Assembly: GCA_022836615.1 (NCBI GenBank)
Contig: MU405261.1
Coordinates: forward strand, 1 to 64,000
DNA: 64,000 nt
Reading direction: 5' to 3'
Source: Annulohypoxylon bovei var. microspora
Lineage: Eukaryota; Ascomycota; Sordariomycetes; Xylariales; Hypoxylaceae
The first letter of the stretch is position 1, and every line of letters begins with the position of its first letter. Both the position numbers and the translations under genes were made by a program. The notes under the pieces are model-generated. The model saw only the letters and a program-made list of their open reading frames with translations. It searched no databases and was not told where the DNA came from. Shown here piece by piece: positions 11,808 to 23,800 of this stretch.

Positions 11808-12395
11808 ATGCAGTACACCACCGCCGCCCTCTGCCTCATCTCGGCCACCCTCTCCCTCGCGGCCCCCACCACCAAGCTCAGCGCCCGCGATGCCTTCTCC
11901 GGCTTCATCGTGCCCAGCGTGATCAAGACGCACGACATCAGCAGCAACGCGAACACGGCCACGGGCCACATCTCGACGATCCGCGCGGCCAACAACGTCG
12001 AGACCAGCACGCTGTACCAGATCCCGGTGCCGGCGGACCTGGCCGGCAAGACGTGCGCGCTGGTCATCCGCGCCTCGGCCTACGACAACGTCGAGGGCAC
12101 CCAGGAGATGGACGTCTTCAACAACCTGTTCGCCGACCTCAACAACCTGCCCTCCGGCAACCAGCGCAACCAGCAGCTCGCGCGCGTCCAGTTCAACGCC
12201 GCCTCCGGCTTCTACGACTTCGACACCGTCGGCTTCGCCAACCCTAAGATCCAGAGCTTCCCGTGCCCCGCGGGCACCACCCTGAAGTGGGAGTCTGTCG
12301 CCGTGGGCACCTTCGATGTCAATGTTATCCAGCAGGCTTCCTACGATGTGGTCGGTGCTGATGCCCCTAACGGGCTGAGCATTGGATACTTTTAG
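11808..12395 (+). CDS. Secreted But2-domain protein
   Basis: Intronless frame of 195 residues. Residues 1-19 are a clear signal peptide (hydrophobic core, then an Ala-rich LSLAAP cleavage region), so the protein should be secreted or wall-associated. The rest matches the pattern of the fungal But2 C-terminal-like family (named after the fission yeast But2 protein): a SGFIVPSVIKTHDI opening, a TSTLYQIPVPADLAGKTC block, and a closing FPCPAGTTLKWE...FDV run. Two cysteines in the mature chain (in GKTC and FPCP) could pair. Codons are strongly G/C-ending, a sign of good expression. It is the first intact gene next to the RIP island. Biochemical function is unknown for this family. Confidence 0.85.
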   Translation: MQYTTAALCLISATLSLAAPTTKLSARDAFSGFIVPSVIKTHDISSNANTATGHISTIRAANNVETSTLYQIPVPADLAGKTCALVIRASAYDNVEGTQEMDVFNNLFADLNNLPSGNQRNQQLARVQFNAASGFYDFDTVGFANPKIQSFPCPAGTTLKWESVAVGTFDVNVIQQASYDVVGADAPNGLSIGYF

Positions 12396-14810
12396 ATGCT
12401 TGTCTGGGTACCTAGCTTGCAGGCTATGGAGTATGGCGGTCCTTCGATTCTCTCATTTACATTGCATTTGGGTTAGCATTAGCATTCGGTCCTTCGGTAT
12501 TTTGGAGGGTGGGAAAAGCATAGCGGGCGGGTCGGCACGGTATGGGGAATATGGGATATGGACACTCCTTAATTAGAGCGTAGCATATTGTTTGAATTGA
12601 TTTTATCACCTTAACTAGTATGAGCTGTATTCTCCCCCTTTAATTTGATATAGCACTCTTGAACGTGTTGTCCGCCACTGTCATTATGAAAATTGGTACA
12701 GAATAAGAATAATAATGATGATTATTCCACCTATAATTACATGAACTATTAAAAGTACTGGGCCAAGGGGTTATGACAACTTGTACCAGTTAAGGGGTAG
12801 TAGGTCAATAGTAGACAGTTACAAGAAGTTAGAATAAAGTTGTGGAATGGCTCCATAACTGCATAAGACTATATCGCCCCTTGTTGACCCAGAGTTCCAC
12901 TTTTCTCTATTCACTTCGATCTACAACTACTAGTTTAATATTAAATCTCCGTGTTATGCCGTTGGCCCATTTGGTTCCTTATAAGTATACTCACCAGTCC
13001 ACTATAAAGGCTGGATCTTCGATATGACTCGCAGACTTGTTTATCAATCGTATAAAATTCTCCGAGCCCCCTGACTATCATAGAGAGATGGGCAATACTT
13101 TGACTAATACTGGAACTCATAAATACTAAACTACCTACGTACCTGAGGTACCTAGTAGTTATCAGTTAGACACATAAGAGCTTAAAGATGAATCTATGGT
13201 GTTAACTCTTAGTAAATTAAGTATGGAGAATAATGTTAACAAGGGCATGTTAAATAAACTCGCGTGGCAAAAGAGGGAGATGTGTAAAGAAACCTATGAC
13301 TATACCGTTGCTTTATATGCTTTTCTCCCCAAGGCCGAAAACTTCGCGCTTGAATCTGATTCTCATGTCTCTCGGTACTCAAAAGAGTTTGCGTGGCCGT
13401 CACATTAAAGAAGATGCCCCTCTCCAGGCAGCGGACCGCTCCATGGTGCATGTAAACCAGCCCTCTAAGAGCGAGCCAACCTATGAGACTGTCTTTCTCC
13501 AATGCCAGCGCAGAAAGTCGATCACCCCGTTGGCACATTGCTGAGTAGATGCACCCAAAAGCCCTTGTAAATATACCCCGACAAATTCTGATTCGCAGCT
13601 GTAGGTATGTATTTGGATATCAACGACAGAACATGACGTTCTAGACACACTCGATATGTTGATGGGTAGAAGTCAATGCTCCTTAGAACACCCTGAGTTA
13701 AAAGTTCATGACAGGTTGCTTTGGCTGAACAGAATTATCTGTAAGAGCGGTGTTTGATCCATTTGTAACCGTTGAGTGTCGTTAAACTTCAAACTTAGCA
13801 GACTAGCAGAACCCTCGGCGCTTCTCCATGTCCATTCCCATGCAATTAATCTCCGTAAATTAGAGGAGCTGCTGCCTTAGCAAAGACGACATGACATTCG
13901 CTCATATGGCGTGTTAGCAAACGCAATAGAACAACTCTATCACACCGCTTATAAAGGGTGACCGTCAGGGGTGACCGAGGACCGAGGCTGCGATGTGCGC
14001 GTCCATCTTTGAATTACTTTATGCGGCGATGATCTACGAGATCGATAAAATGCTCCATACGGAAATGCTTGACAAACACAAATTCCCATAGGGCAGGCCG
14101 TTAAGGTATTAGAATACCAAGCCAAACTAATACCACCATGATGAACTTATAATCCTTTGACCGCTTCTTTGAAACATCGAATTGAAGAGTTTCAAGCCCA
14201 GTTGAGTTAGGTTAAGAGCGGATGCAGTAATAGCCTCGGCAGCTCTCTGTTTCTAGGTACATATGTATGTAAGCTTACATGTATCTCGAAGGATTTTACC
14301 GCTATGCACAACAGAGGCTGAGCCAATCAAACGATTGGATGGGAGGTGATGGTACATGCTCCATTACCTAATTAGGTATTTCGTAAGCCCGGCCTATCAT
14401 CGCCGCATTTTTACGCCGTAGGCCAATTCATGCGACTCGAAACATTACCTATTCCGTCCCCAAACAATGGACCCGACTATTCATGCGATTCACAAACATT
14501 ACCTATTCTGTCCGTACGCCATACGCCGAGTTAGGCAAGGCAATTAGGTGATTGTATGCGACTTCCAATCCTCACAGATGTCGTCGACGGTAGCGAGTCC
14601 GAAGATGGTTCGATCTGGGGACTAGATGCCGTCGCGCCTCGAGCCTGTCCGAGTATTAATATCAGCCTCGTTCGGGCTCTTCATCAGGACTTTATCTCAG
14701 CATCATCTCATCTCATGTCATCTCGCAACAATCTACATACGTACCAATCCAACACAAAAACATCAGAACTCAATCTCCAACTTTAAATCCTTCTCTCGAT
14801 CTATTCCAAG
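12396..14810. other. Gene-poor interval, nothing recognised
   Basis: About 2.4 kb with only short overlapping frames on both strands that have no family resemblance or coherent codon bias. Several TACCTAGG-type motifs occur (for example near 13,140). The last part is presumably promoter and 5' UTR of the EthD gene. Confidence 0.6.
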
Positions 14811-15185
14811 ATGCCTTTCTCCGTCCTCTTCCTCGCCAGCCGCAAGGCCGGCACCACGCCCGAGGCGTTCAAGGAGCACTACGAGAGCACGCACATCCCG
14901 CTGCTGAAGACGGCGGCCGGCGCCGCGTTCCCGCAGACCCACACGCGCCACTACATCCACCGCGCCGAGGGCCAGGCCCACGTGCTGCTCGGGACCCAGG
15001 GCGACTTCGACTACGACGTGGTGGTCGAGCTGAGCTTCGCCGACCAGGCCGGCTTCCAGGCCTACGCCGCCGCCACCCACACCGGCGACGCCCAGGCCAA
15101 GATCTCCGCCGACGAGGACCTCTTCATCGACCGCTCCAAGTCGCGCGCCGTCATCCTCGGCAGCACCGAGATCACCAAGGCGTAA
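14811..15185 (+). CDS. EthD-domain protein
   Basis: Single-exon gene of 124 residues. The EthD fold (a dimeric ferredoxin-like barrel) is signalled by FLASRKAGTTPEAFKEHYES at residues 7-26, the conserved HIPLL (residues 28-32) and the C-terminal ISADEDLFIDRSKSRAVI block. Relatives include the helper of the ethyl-tert-butyl-ether P450 system in Rhodococcus and many fungal proteins of unknown substrate, some acting in polyketide processing. Here there is no P450, polyketide synthase or oxidoreductase nearby, so a pathway cannot be named. Codons are very G/C-rich at third positions. The start is the first ATG after a pyrimidine-rich leader. Confidence 0.85.
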   Translation: MPFSVLFLASRKAGTTPEAFKEHYESTHIPLLKTAAGAAFPQTHTRHYIHRAEGQAHVLLGTQGDFDYDVVVELSFADQAGFQAYAAATHTGDAQAKISADEDLFIDRSKSRAVILGSTEITKA

Positions 15186-16522
15186 GCGCCTCGAGTGAAA
15201 TGCGTCACGCCCCGCCGACGACGACGGGCCGACGGCATCCGCTGCTCTCGCGTGGAGTGCTGTTTCGCGGGATGGGCTTCTATTCGGGTAGCGGGTTTAT
15301 GACAATGTTGACGGCTTGGTGTGTTTAGCGGGAGACTCAATATTAAAAAAATCGAGAAATGTTGACCCAACCACATGATTCCTTCTCTGGTGACTATTTG
15401 ATATGCCACTTGTTTGCTTTGATTTTGTGGGACAGTCCACGGCTTCCCTCCAGCCTTGACAACCGGGCACGTCGATGTTGACAGCAAAGGATACCCAGTC
15501 GTCTAGGTTTTTACGTGGGTTTGGTGTTTCGCGTACTAGGGCAGGAGACCCAGAAGATCAACAGTTAATATAACAACCTATTTAAACCCCAAGAATCGGG
15601 GTTGACTTGGGCTAATCAAAGCCAATCAAAATCGGTCAAGTCAAGTATATATTTGATTGATTGGAAGCCCTGCCTCGCCTCGGTTTATTGGGGGACAATG
15701 TGGATGAAAGGTAAACCCTTAGCAGCTACGTGCGCAACAATGTCGTCGTGACTTCATTCCATAGCTCCGTCGCTACCCCATCCTATAGATCCATATCGTA
15801 ACGAATTTCGGTGTGTAGGTAGTAAGCCACTAAATACACTGTAAATAAATTGAATTGGCGGTTTGGCGGTTTCCCACACCTGGACCGGGAGTTTCGTTGG
15901 ACGGGACACTTAAATGATCGGCATAACCTGCATATGTACCTAGGATGGGGATCTTGGCAAATTGTTGAAAGGAAGCAGCATCACCAAAATCCGGGGGAGG
16001 GGGCGGGGCTGGTCCGGCAAATAAGAATTATTGAAAGATAGAAACGCGAATATGGTGCGCGTCGCTCCTATACGCGACTACGGGTGACATTCTAGTATAA
16101 AGTGTTAGTCTCTATCTGTGTACAACCCACCAATGCAACCATTCGCAGTCTGCAAGTTTAGTGTCAAGCCATTCATTTACCAACCACTTGCATGGCATGG
16201 TGGCGTTCACCATCGGGGCAAAGCATACGGTGCTGACACGCACTTCACTTCCGCATGACCGGGGAATCAACTTAGACATATCATCAATTCACAGTAGAAG
16301 AGAATAAGCCATCGCTAGATTAGAAGATTTTTATAAATTATAAGATCTATACCCTTTGAAATCATGATGTTTTCCCTTTGTCTACCTATATTGGATTTCT
16401 AACAGCATTTTGTCTTTTGATATTAGTTCAACGAAGTGTTGAGGTATTTACCAGGTTAGCTTGTGAGAAGGCTCGGCTTCGACGGACCTACGACCCTGCC
16501 CTTATGATTCGAAAGATACGAT
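15186..16522. other. Intergenic, with one dispersed repeat
   Basis: No gene is supported. The stretch contains one copy of a 53-bp repeat (15,837-15,889), annotated separately. Other short frames lack bias or similarity. Confidence 0.6.
15837..15889. repeat. 53-bp dispersed repeat, copy 1
   Basis: CACTGTAAATAAATTGAATT followed by two GGCGGTTT units and ending in ACACCTGGACCGGG. It matches 32,094-32,146 with a single mismatch, and both flanks diverge at once. It may be the end of a short transposable element, but no inverted partner was found near either copy. Confidence 0.8.
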
Positions 16523-18792
16523 ATGCTCTGCCAGGTCTGTAAAGATGGACTTGAAAGCATAGGAAACAGTCGACGCTGTTTAGAAAAAAGCCACACTATT
16601 AACGCTGAAATGTACTCCGGGCGGGGAGTGGAACGCTTACAGACTGCATACCAAGGTAGGTATCTATCCAAAACCCGTTTAGTTCTTCGCATCAATGCGA
16701 TGGGCTCATCTCCTCGTAACGCTCTTCGGTGAATTGGCGTTTAATTCGTTACTTATAGGAACCCCTATATATAGGTGCTGGTGTGTATGGGAACAGCATC
16801 CATTTGGGCATCACCGTGATGAAGAATCTTTTTGGCGTTCCGCAAGACAGGGGTGTGTTATATGCAGCGATTTCCCCTTCGAGAACCACCAAGATAATCA
16901 GAGTAGTGATGTGCAAGAACTTGGGTTCTTTACCATTTTCAAGGTTTCTCGCAATGGTTCCAATAGGTTCAATATGACTGTTGAATCTGACTACGGGTCC
17001 AAAACAGTCGAGCTCATTCCAGTAAAAGGTACGTCAAGATTGCTTCTTTAAGTAGATTGGGTTTGGGCCAAACTATATAACCTAGTTATGTACCATCAAA
17101 CTAAAGATAGTCCTAGATCACTCGATCCTCAATGGTACACTCAATTTCGATCTTCATGGTTCAACAGATTCTCCGCAAACTTGGTCAGCGATCTCTAATT
17201 GGAGGGAGACTTGTCTATTGAACCACGAACGATGTAAGAACGAAGCTCAGGGCGTTCACTATAAACCGACCCGGCTACTCCAGATAAATTCTCAAAGTAG
17301 CACTTCACGAGACGCTCATACTTTTCGACTAGTGAACGGAAACCAATGTCCCATGAGTTTACCCTATGTTACTCTGAGCTACCGTTGGGGCAATAAGTCT
17401 TTGGATGATACAATTCGACTCCTGGAGGAAACATCGAATTGGTTACAGATGTCAAACCCAATTACCCATCTACCAAAGACGTTCAGGGATGCGATGTACA
17501 TCGCCTACCTTCTTGGCATACAATATATCTGGATTGACCGACTGTGCATCTATCAGGACTTTCCAGAAGATTGGAGTAAAGAGGCTAGTACAATGCAGGA
17601 TGTCTATCGAAATGCATCCTTCTGTATTTCAGCACTTAGTGGCGAGGACGACGAAGGGGGTTGTTTTTTCCATCGCAACCCGGCACTAGTTGCTCCAACG
17701 CCCATCAATCTAAATGGAGAGAAAGACGCCTTTATGGCAGAGCTTGAAGACACCTCATGGCGTACAAGTTTCCAAGACGAACCTCTTATTGAGCGGGGAT
17801 GGGTTCTTCAAGAGAGGTTGATGTCTCCTCGCACCATTCACTTCGGAAAGAAACAGGTATTCTGGGAATGCGCAGAGCTTCACGCATGCGAGACACATCC
17901 GAATGGTTTCGGGGGATTCCCTCTTATGATTGATTATTCTAGCTCGAAGCAGCATGGGCAACAGGATGGAGCTAGTCCTAGATTATGGAAGCAGCTCATC
18001 GCCACGCCAACGGTTCAACGTACCACGGCGGACTGGCGAGTACAGATCTTTGCGAGCTGGAGTGCTACAATAAGTTTGTACTCAGGTACCAAATTAACCA
18101 AGCCCAGCGACAGACTTATAGCCGTATCTGGGTTAGCACAAGACATGAGAAAGGAGTTACAACGTCATGATGCCAGACAATATCGGTATCTGGTGGGCCT
18201 CTGGGAAGATGTGCTCATAGAAACATTGGTGTGGTACGTCAGGGTCGGCGTTCCTGCCAGCCGGCCTGTAGGCTTTCAAGCGCCATCGTGGTCGTGGGTT
18301 AGTCTTGATGGTGGTCATATCACTATGCCAGACAAGTTCTACTCAGAGGTAAGTAAGTTCAGCTACCTTTTGTCTACTAGTCCGAAATTTCTTAGAGAAG
18401 ACGATACTCGCGAAGTCAAGAGCAGCGGGTTGCCGTTATGCGGACCAGTATGCCTAGTTGATACTGGCGCTTCATTAGGTAACCAGTACGAAGTAGAGGC
18501 GTTTCGGAGACTCGATGGCATACGGCCAGCTAGATGCGATGAAGGTGACCAAGATTGGCTTGGCAAGCCATCAGTCATCTTTGATACGATAGAGAACTCG
18601 AAGGATGTGTTTTGTATTTGGATGGTCGCCCAACCGGCACTGAGAGGGTGGCAAGCATCTGGCATAGCAATGCACTTCATCGAGGGGATTAAGTATCGGA
18701 GGATAGGAGTCGTTTATTGTTACTATCCAGACAGGGATAGTCTACATGGATTCGTCAACACATTTATTATGAATGGAGTGAAAATTATTTGA
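16523..18792 (+). CDS. HET-domain (heterokaryon incompatibility) protein
   Basis: Proposed exons 16,523-16,655, 16,759-17,028 and 17,111-18,792 keep one frame across two GT-AG introns (103 and 82 nt) and give about 694 residues. The N terminus has the short Cys motifs common in HET proteins (LCQVC, then FWRSARQGCVIC). A WRETCLLNHERC zinc-like block precedes the HET core: LPYVTLSYRWG, then TFRDAMYIAYLLGIQYIWID.LCI, DWSKEASTMQDVYRNA, and ERGWVLQERLMSPRTIHFG. HET proteins trigger cell death on fusion of unlike strains; many are partner-less orphans. All core blocks look intact, so this copy is probably functional. The first exon is the least certain part. Confidence 0.85.
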
Positions 18793-19936
18793 TGCGCATT
18801 CTTAGCCATCTGGCACGTACGCTCTCTCAGGTTAGAGACTACATTTGTTATGTTAAATATTGGCATTTAATTCACATTAATAATTACTAAATATAATAAA
18901 AAAACTTCCACTAGAATTAGTAGATTACATCGTTAATAAGTACATGGAAGGGAACTTGCCAAGACGTACAAAAGCTAGGTACCTACAATGGCCTTTTTAC
19001 AAGATATGTACCAACACCCGCCAGAACTTTTGATTTAAAAATTGTAAAGGACATTTAATAACCTTAAAGATGACGTTGAAAAGAAGCTCTAAATGAATGT
19101 TTCTGATAACAAGGTACCCAGAGCCTTGAGGCTAAAATCCTCACCCCTGTAAATTTTCATTCCCCCTTAGACAGCTTCAGATTCTCAAGTCAATCCCGTC
19201 TCATCGGGTCTAGAGTGCTAACCCTGTAAGCCACCATGCAGCTCGTTTAGAAATGGCAACAGATCTGCCTTTTAACGTAACATCTACCTGTGAGCCATGC
19301 ACATTCTGTGTTACGGGGCGGCTGCATCAGCCTTAACGGTTAGTGATAGGCTGTGATATGTACCTAGTCTAACACAAATGCCCTTCCCTTCGTACTTTGG
19401 GATTGAAACTCTAGGTCTCTAATATCTCTAATTATTTACCTAGAAAGCATATCTCAAGAAAGAGAAGGCTATGCTTTTCAACATACATCCAATACCTGGT
19501 GTACATTAAAAAAAAGACAAGAGGAGCGGACCAAAGCCAGGCCACACCTAAAACCATCTAATCAACCTCATAAGCCAATGATACGGAGAGATAGGCCGGC
19601 ACCCGCCACCATTCAATCACCTCCAGGGGTTGTACACTTTTCAACGTATAATAAAACGCCTTTACAGCCATATATGCAGGCCAGGTGCCCTGGCCATTCC
19701 TGTGCGTTACTTTTTCCTAGAGGATCATTAGCTCCTAGTTTTGAGAAATCATATCTTATGCCTACCCAGGCGCCAGGTAGGGGGTTTCAGCCCCCAATCC
19801 ATGTGCAAATAAGTTCTCAGCCCTTCCGTAAGCGAGTTCATTGAGACGAGGTCTTACTTTTCTCATGATCAACTGTCTCGTAACAAAATTCCTGAATTCT
19901 TCGCCGGCTCTGGTGTATCAGTTTCTGCTTGGCGAG
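18793..19936. other. Intergenic, nothing recognised
   Basis: About 1.1 kb, A/T-leaning, with one TAGGTACCTA motif near 18,976. The right end is the leader of the Kre9-like gene. In-frame ATGs exist upstream of the chosen start there, but only the chosen one gives a clean signal peptide. Confidence 0.55.
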
Positions 19937-20858
19937 ATGGTTACCCTTCTATTTTCCAGTTCTCTTCGGAGTCTCTTCCTAGTCCTCATCGTAGGATGGT
20001 TGAATATAGTCAACGCGGTTGACAATTGGCCCATAACCGCCCCAGTTGCAAACGAAGTCGTTCCTGTAGGTCAACCATACACAATAAGATGGAATAATAA
20101 TACCCAAGGCCCTGTCTCGATCACCTTGAATTATAACGAGCAACCAATAGTTATTACATGTAAGTTAGTTTACCATAACCATATTCATCAGAACCTGACG
20201 CACAATAGCATCCACTGACAATAATGGGACTTTTCTGTGGACTCCTGCTACTGTATTCGCGGGAGATCACGACTATTATCTATCTCTCTGCGATATCACC
20301 TTAGATTCGAGTGAATGTAGTGTTACTAGTGACGGAAGATTCCACATTTCGTCGTCCTCATCGTCATCCTCATCAATACAAACGACAACTTCATCAACAT
20401 CCTCAACTACCTCGGCCTCAACGACAACACAGTCAACTACAACCGCGACTTCAACGACAAGGTGCGATCGGACCCCATAAAACAAATCCTACCTGATGAT
20501 CTATGAAATACTTATCATTGCTTCTAGCTCCTCGCCTACTCCGACGGCCACGACGAGCTCCGGTGGTACATCTGGGTTAGCAACCGGTGGCGTTGTCGGG
20601 GTCGCGGTAGGAACTACAGTGGCCATTCTGGCACTGGCTGCTCTCATCTTTTGGGCCTATAAAAGGACGAGGCGTACAACTGAGCCCTCTGTTTCACAGA
20701 TCGACAAGCATTTGCCGGATGGATACAATAAGCCTGAATTATCTGCGGAAACTCCCAGTGCCAACGATTTAATGCGAATATATGGTCAGTTCGTTGGTCC
20801 GGCAGAGTTACACACAGAAAGAGGCCCTTATGAACTTGGCGGAAGCTCTTCTAGATAG
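19937..20858 (+). CDS. Kre9-like, Ser/Thr-rich one-pass membrane protein
   Basis: Three exons (19,937-20,159; 20,209-20,461; 20,528-20,858) joined by introns of 49 and 66 nt give about 268 residues. Order: signal peptide (residues 1-30, LFLVLIVGWLNIVNA); a beta-rich domain with NWPITAPVANEVVPVGQPYT and GTFLWTPATVFAGDHDYYL, the pattern of the yeast cell-wall synthesis Kre9/Knh1-like family; a long Ser/Thr stalk; a transmembrane helix (GVVGVAVGTTVAILALAALI) followed by basic residues YKRTRR; and a cytoplasmic tail of about 60 residues. Stalk plus tail recalls wall-stress sensors of the Wsc/Mid2 layout, but the ectodomain differs. A role in sensing or cross-linking the wall is inference. An alternative upstream ATG at 19,865 would add 24 residues. 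Confidence 0.78.
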
Positions 20859-23800
20859 TAGAGATGTAATGGACTTATGTAAAAGAATTTCAGTGCGTTT
20901 TACTCGTAAATATCGAACATTATCGTACTACAACTACCTAAATACTTCTATACTTACCTACCTACTAAACTTTATGACTGGTTATAACCTGTCAAATCGG
21001 AAGTATTCCTTCTCGTCACTAAGATCAAATTTGAGACTAGCAATAGCAATCCTTTGTTCAAAGTTTAAGTTCCAACAATATCCTACGTTTACAGGAGCTA
21101 CTTCTCGTAGAACGACATCACTTGAACCCCTGAAGTGGGGCCAGTACCTTTTGAGTCACTCCGGGGAACAAAAAGGGACAGGCAAAGCCATTGGGCATTA
21201 CTTCCTCTATCTTGTTAATGTACAAGTAGCTAGCATAGAACACTTTGTCATCATACATCTCAAGACATATCCAACATCTCTTGCTATAAACGTATAAAAT
21301 GCGGGTCATCTAGGTAGACAACATGTACCTAAAGTTATTTTTGACTCATACACAGTATGAACATTTGAACATGGATGATTAGGTAGTATCCATCTGGCGT
21401 AACGGTAGCAAGACCTGTGATTAGGCACAGAAATACCAAAAAGGAGAAGGTTCATAGAATAGTAGTTTCCATATGATCATTCGTACCATGACATAAGATT
21501 CATCCTGTATAGCATTCAAACTAAGACTCAAGCTGGAAATGACTCACTATAATACCTAGGTAATCTTCATTGAGCGAGTTTACTCATAAGATGTATTCAA
21601 TGCATGATGTCGCCTCAAACTTTAAGACAGCACTCAGGGGATGACATGACATGATTTTTTATTCTGCTTTGTCATACGTATTTAGGCCGCGGTAGATGTA
21701 CTAGCAGCTGTTTCTATATATTCAAATATACTTTTCTTACAATTTGAAAATCATATTTATGAAAAATCATCTCCTTCCTATTCTCCTCTTCATTACTCCT
21801 CGATACTTTCTATATCTACCTACCTACCTAGGTACATAGCTTCTCATATATGGAGACTGCTACACTACAACCTACCTACCTACATATACTTACCCATTTA
21901 ATCTTTGACTTTCCTCCTTCCAAATCTTTAAACTTTTCTCCCCGTTGTTCCCTCTAACCCTTCAGCACCACTTACCTTTCTACACTTACATAAGAGGTGA
22001 ATATACCGTCAGATATCTACCTCAACTGGCAGCTATTATGGGGCGTGCTATCCCCTTACATACCTGGTCAAGTGAGTATATATTACGTGTCATATCCTGA
22101 GCAGGTATACACACGTCTGGAAGCCATGTAACCGCCATGACACCTTCTATCACGCCATTTCTCAGTTAAACCAGATATGAGCCTAATTATTTGAGTTTGA
22201 GTTGAAAGGTATTTATATTAAAAACAGGCAGGACGATTTCTTCTTTTCTATTAATCACTTTCTCGCCTCTTGAAGGTGCTCAGGAAACGAGGAGTACATC
22301 TTTGAAGAGACGAAAGAAATGCCTTCGCTCCATCAGATTTCTACTACCATTTCAAGTAGTCCAAGATGGACGGGAGAAAACGTTCTCACCATGATAATTT
22401 CTTCACCGCCTAGTTCTTACCATACAAATACTTTCACCTACCTCAATATTGAACATAAACCAATCCGAACACACCACACCATTGCACTGCCAAAACTGAC
22501 ACGAACCTTGAGAATAGGTGTGCATAGGATCCAAGACCTTTATCATGGAGGGGTTGGGAGAAGAATACTATTATAAGGTAATGGTATCTACGCTAAACAA
22601 GCCAAGGAGCATGAGGTTCGAAAGGCTTCGAGTGCATAAAAGCCTTACTAGATCGTACTAGACCATAAGGTGGGCTAATTTCATTACGTCTTCTTCCCTT
22701 ATCTCTCTACCAGAGGTAATGGGAAGCAAGCAAGACCTCAAGGCTAACAACATTTGGTGTCAAGTCTAGGGACAGATTTTCCCATATTCAGCAACCCAAT
22801 ATCAAATCAACATCATGGTTGCTTAAAGCCATGCCATCTACGCAACATGGCTGTTCCGTCGGAGTAACTAGTAAGTTTACATCTTGTTGTGGCAATTTTC
22901 TTATGTTTATTCTTCATTCCCCCAATTCCTATGGATCTATCCCGTATTCAGGAGGAGCCTATTGGAAGTGGTTCTACTTTCATACTTCCACTTACTCTCT
23001 TTTGCTATCATATAAAACTAACCAATGCTTCGCACTAGATACCTATGCAACACGGCATCCCTTTCCTTCTTCCACGGGGTGATGAATTCTATCGGGAAGG
23101 AAAGTACAAATGTCCCCTTTACCTGGACTCTATACCCTAAGGTAGGTAGGGGCGAAAAAGACTTGTGTTAGCATATCTTTACCTCTACCCGTTGCAAGTA
23201 AAACTGCAACAAGACCTTCAAAAATGAAGGCATTCTTGCCATGTGGAGACACGTACTCTGGAATGCAAGAGGAGGCGAAATACCGACCAAATTCGGATTG
23301 TCGAACGAGGGATACTCGCGAAGATTTAAGCGCCGATAATTGTCACTCCGTTCATTGCTTCGATAACAAGAACAAGTATGAGGGAGAGGATGCGACAGCG
23401 CCTAGAAAAGGGCGATAAACCTCCGAAAAATCGTTGCCAGGATATATTACCATCATTTCACTGGACTTTGCCATCGAGGGCTACCCATTGAGCCTCAGCC
23501 GCACTGGCTGGAGGCCTACATCGGCACCTTTTTACCTCATTAACGAGGATAAGAACGTGCTAGTAGACGGAGCAAATAAGCAGACTGAGGACTGCCGATT
23601 CGCCCATGGTTGACTCGGTACTATTGCGTCAATGCAAAGTTAGGAACTGATGATTCTCAATACGTTGTGGGCAACTCAAGCAACACCTACGCCTGATCAG
23701 AGGCCGAACGACAGTCACATATTTCCGTTCCATGGGCCGTGTAATACGAGCCTCACGGATACAATGTCTAGGACAGGCGCTGCTGACGTGCGAGCGTTAG

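Noticed and set aside
14763..15487. Long minus-strand frames opposite the EthD gene
   Set aside because: Antisense shadows produced by the high G/C third positions of the EthD gene.
20782..21297. 171-codon frame overlapping the end of the Kre9-like gene
   Set aside because: Its first part is the gene read in another frame; the rest has no bias or domain.
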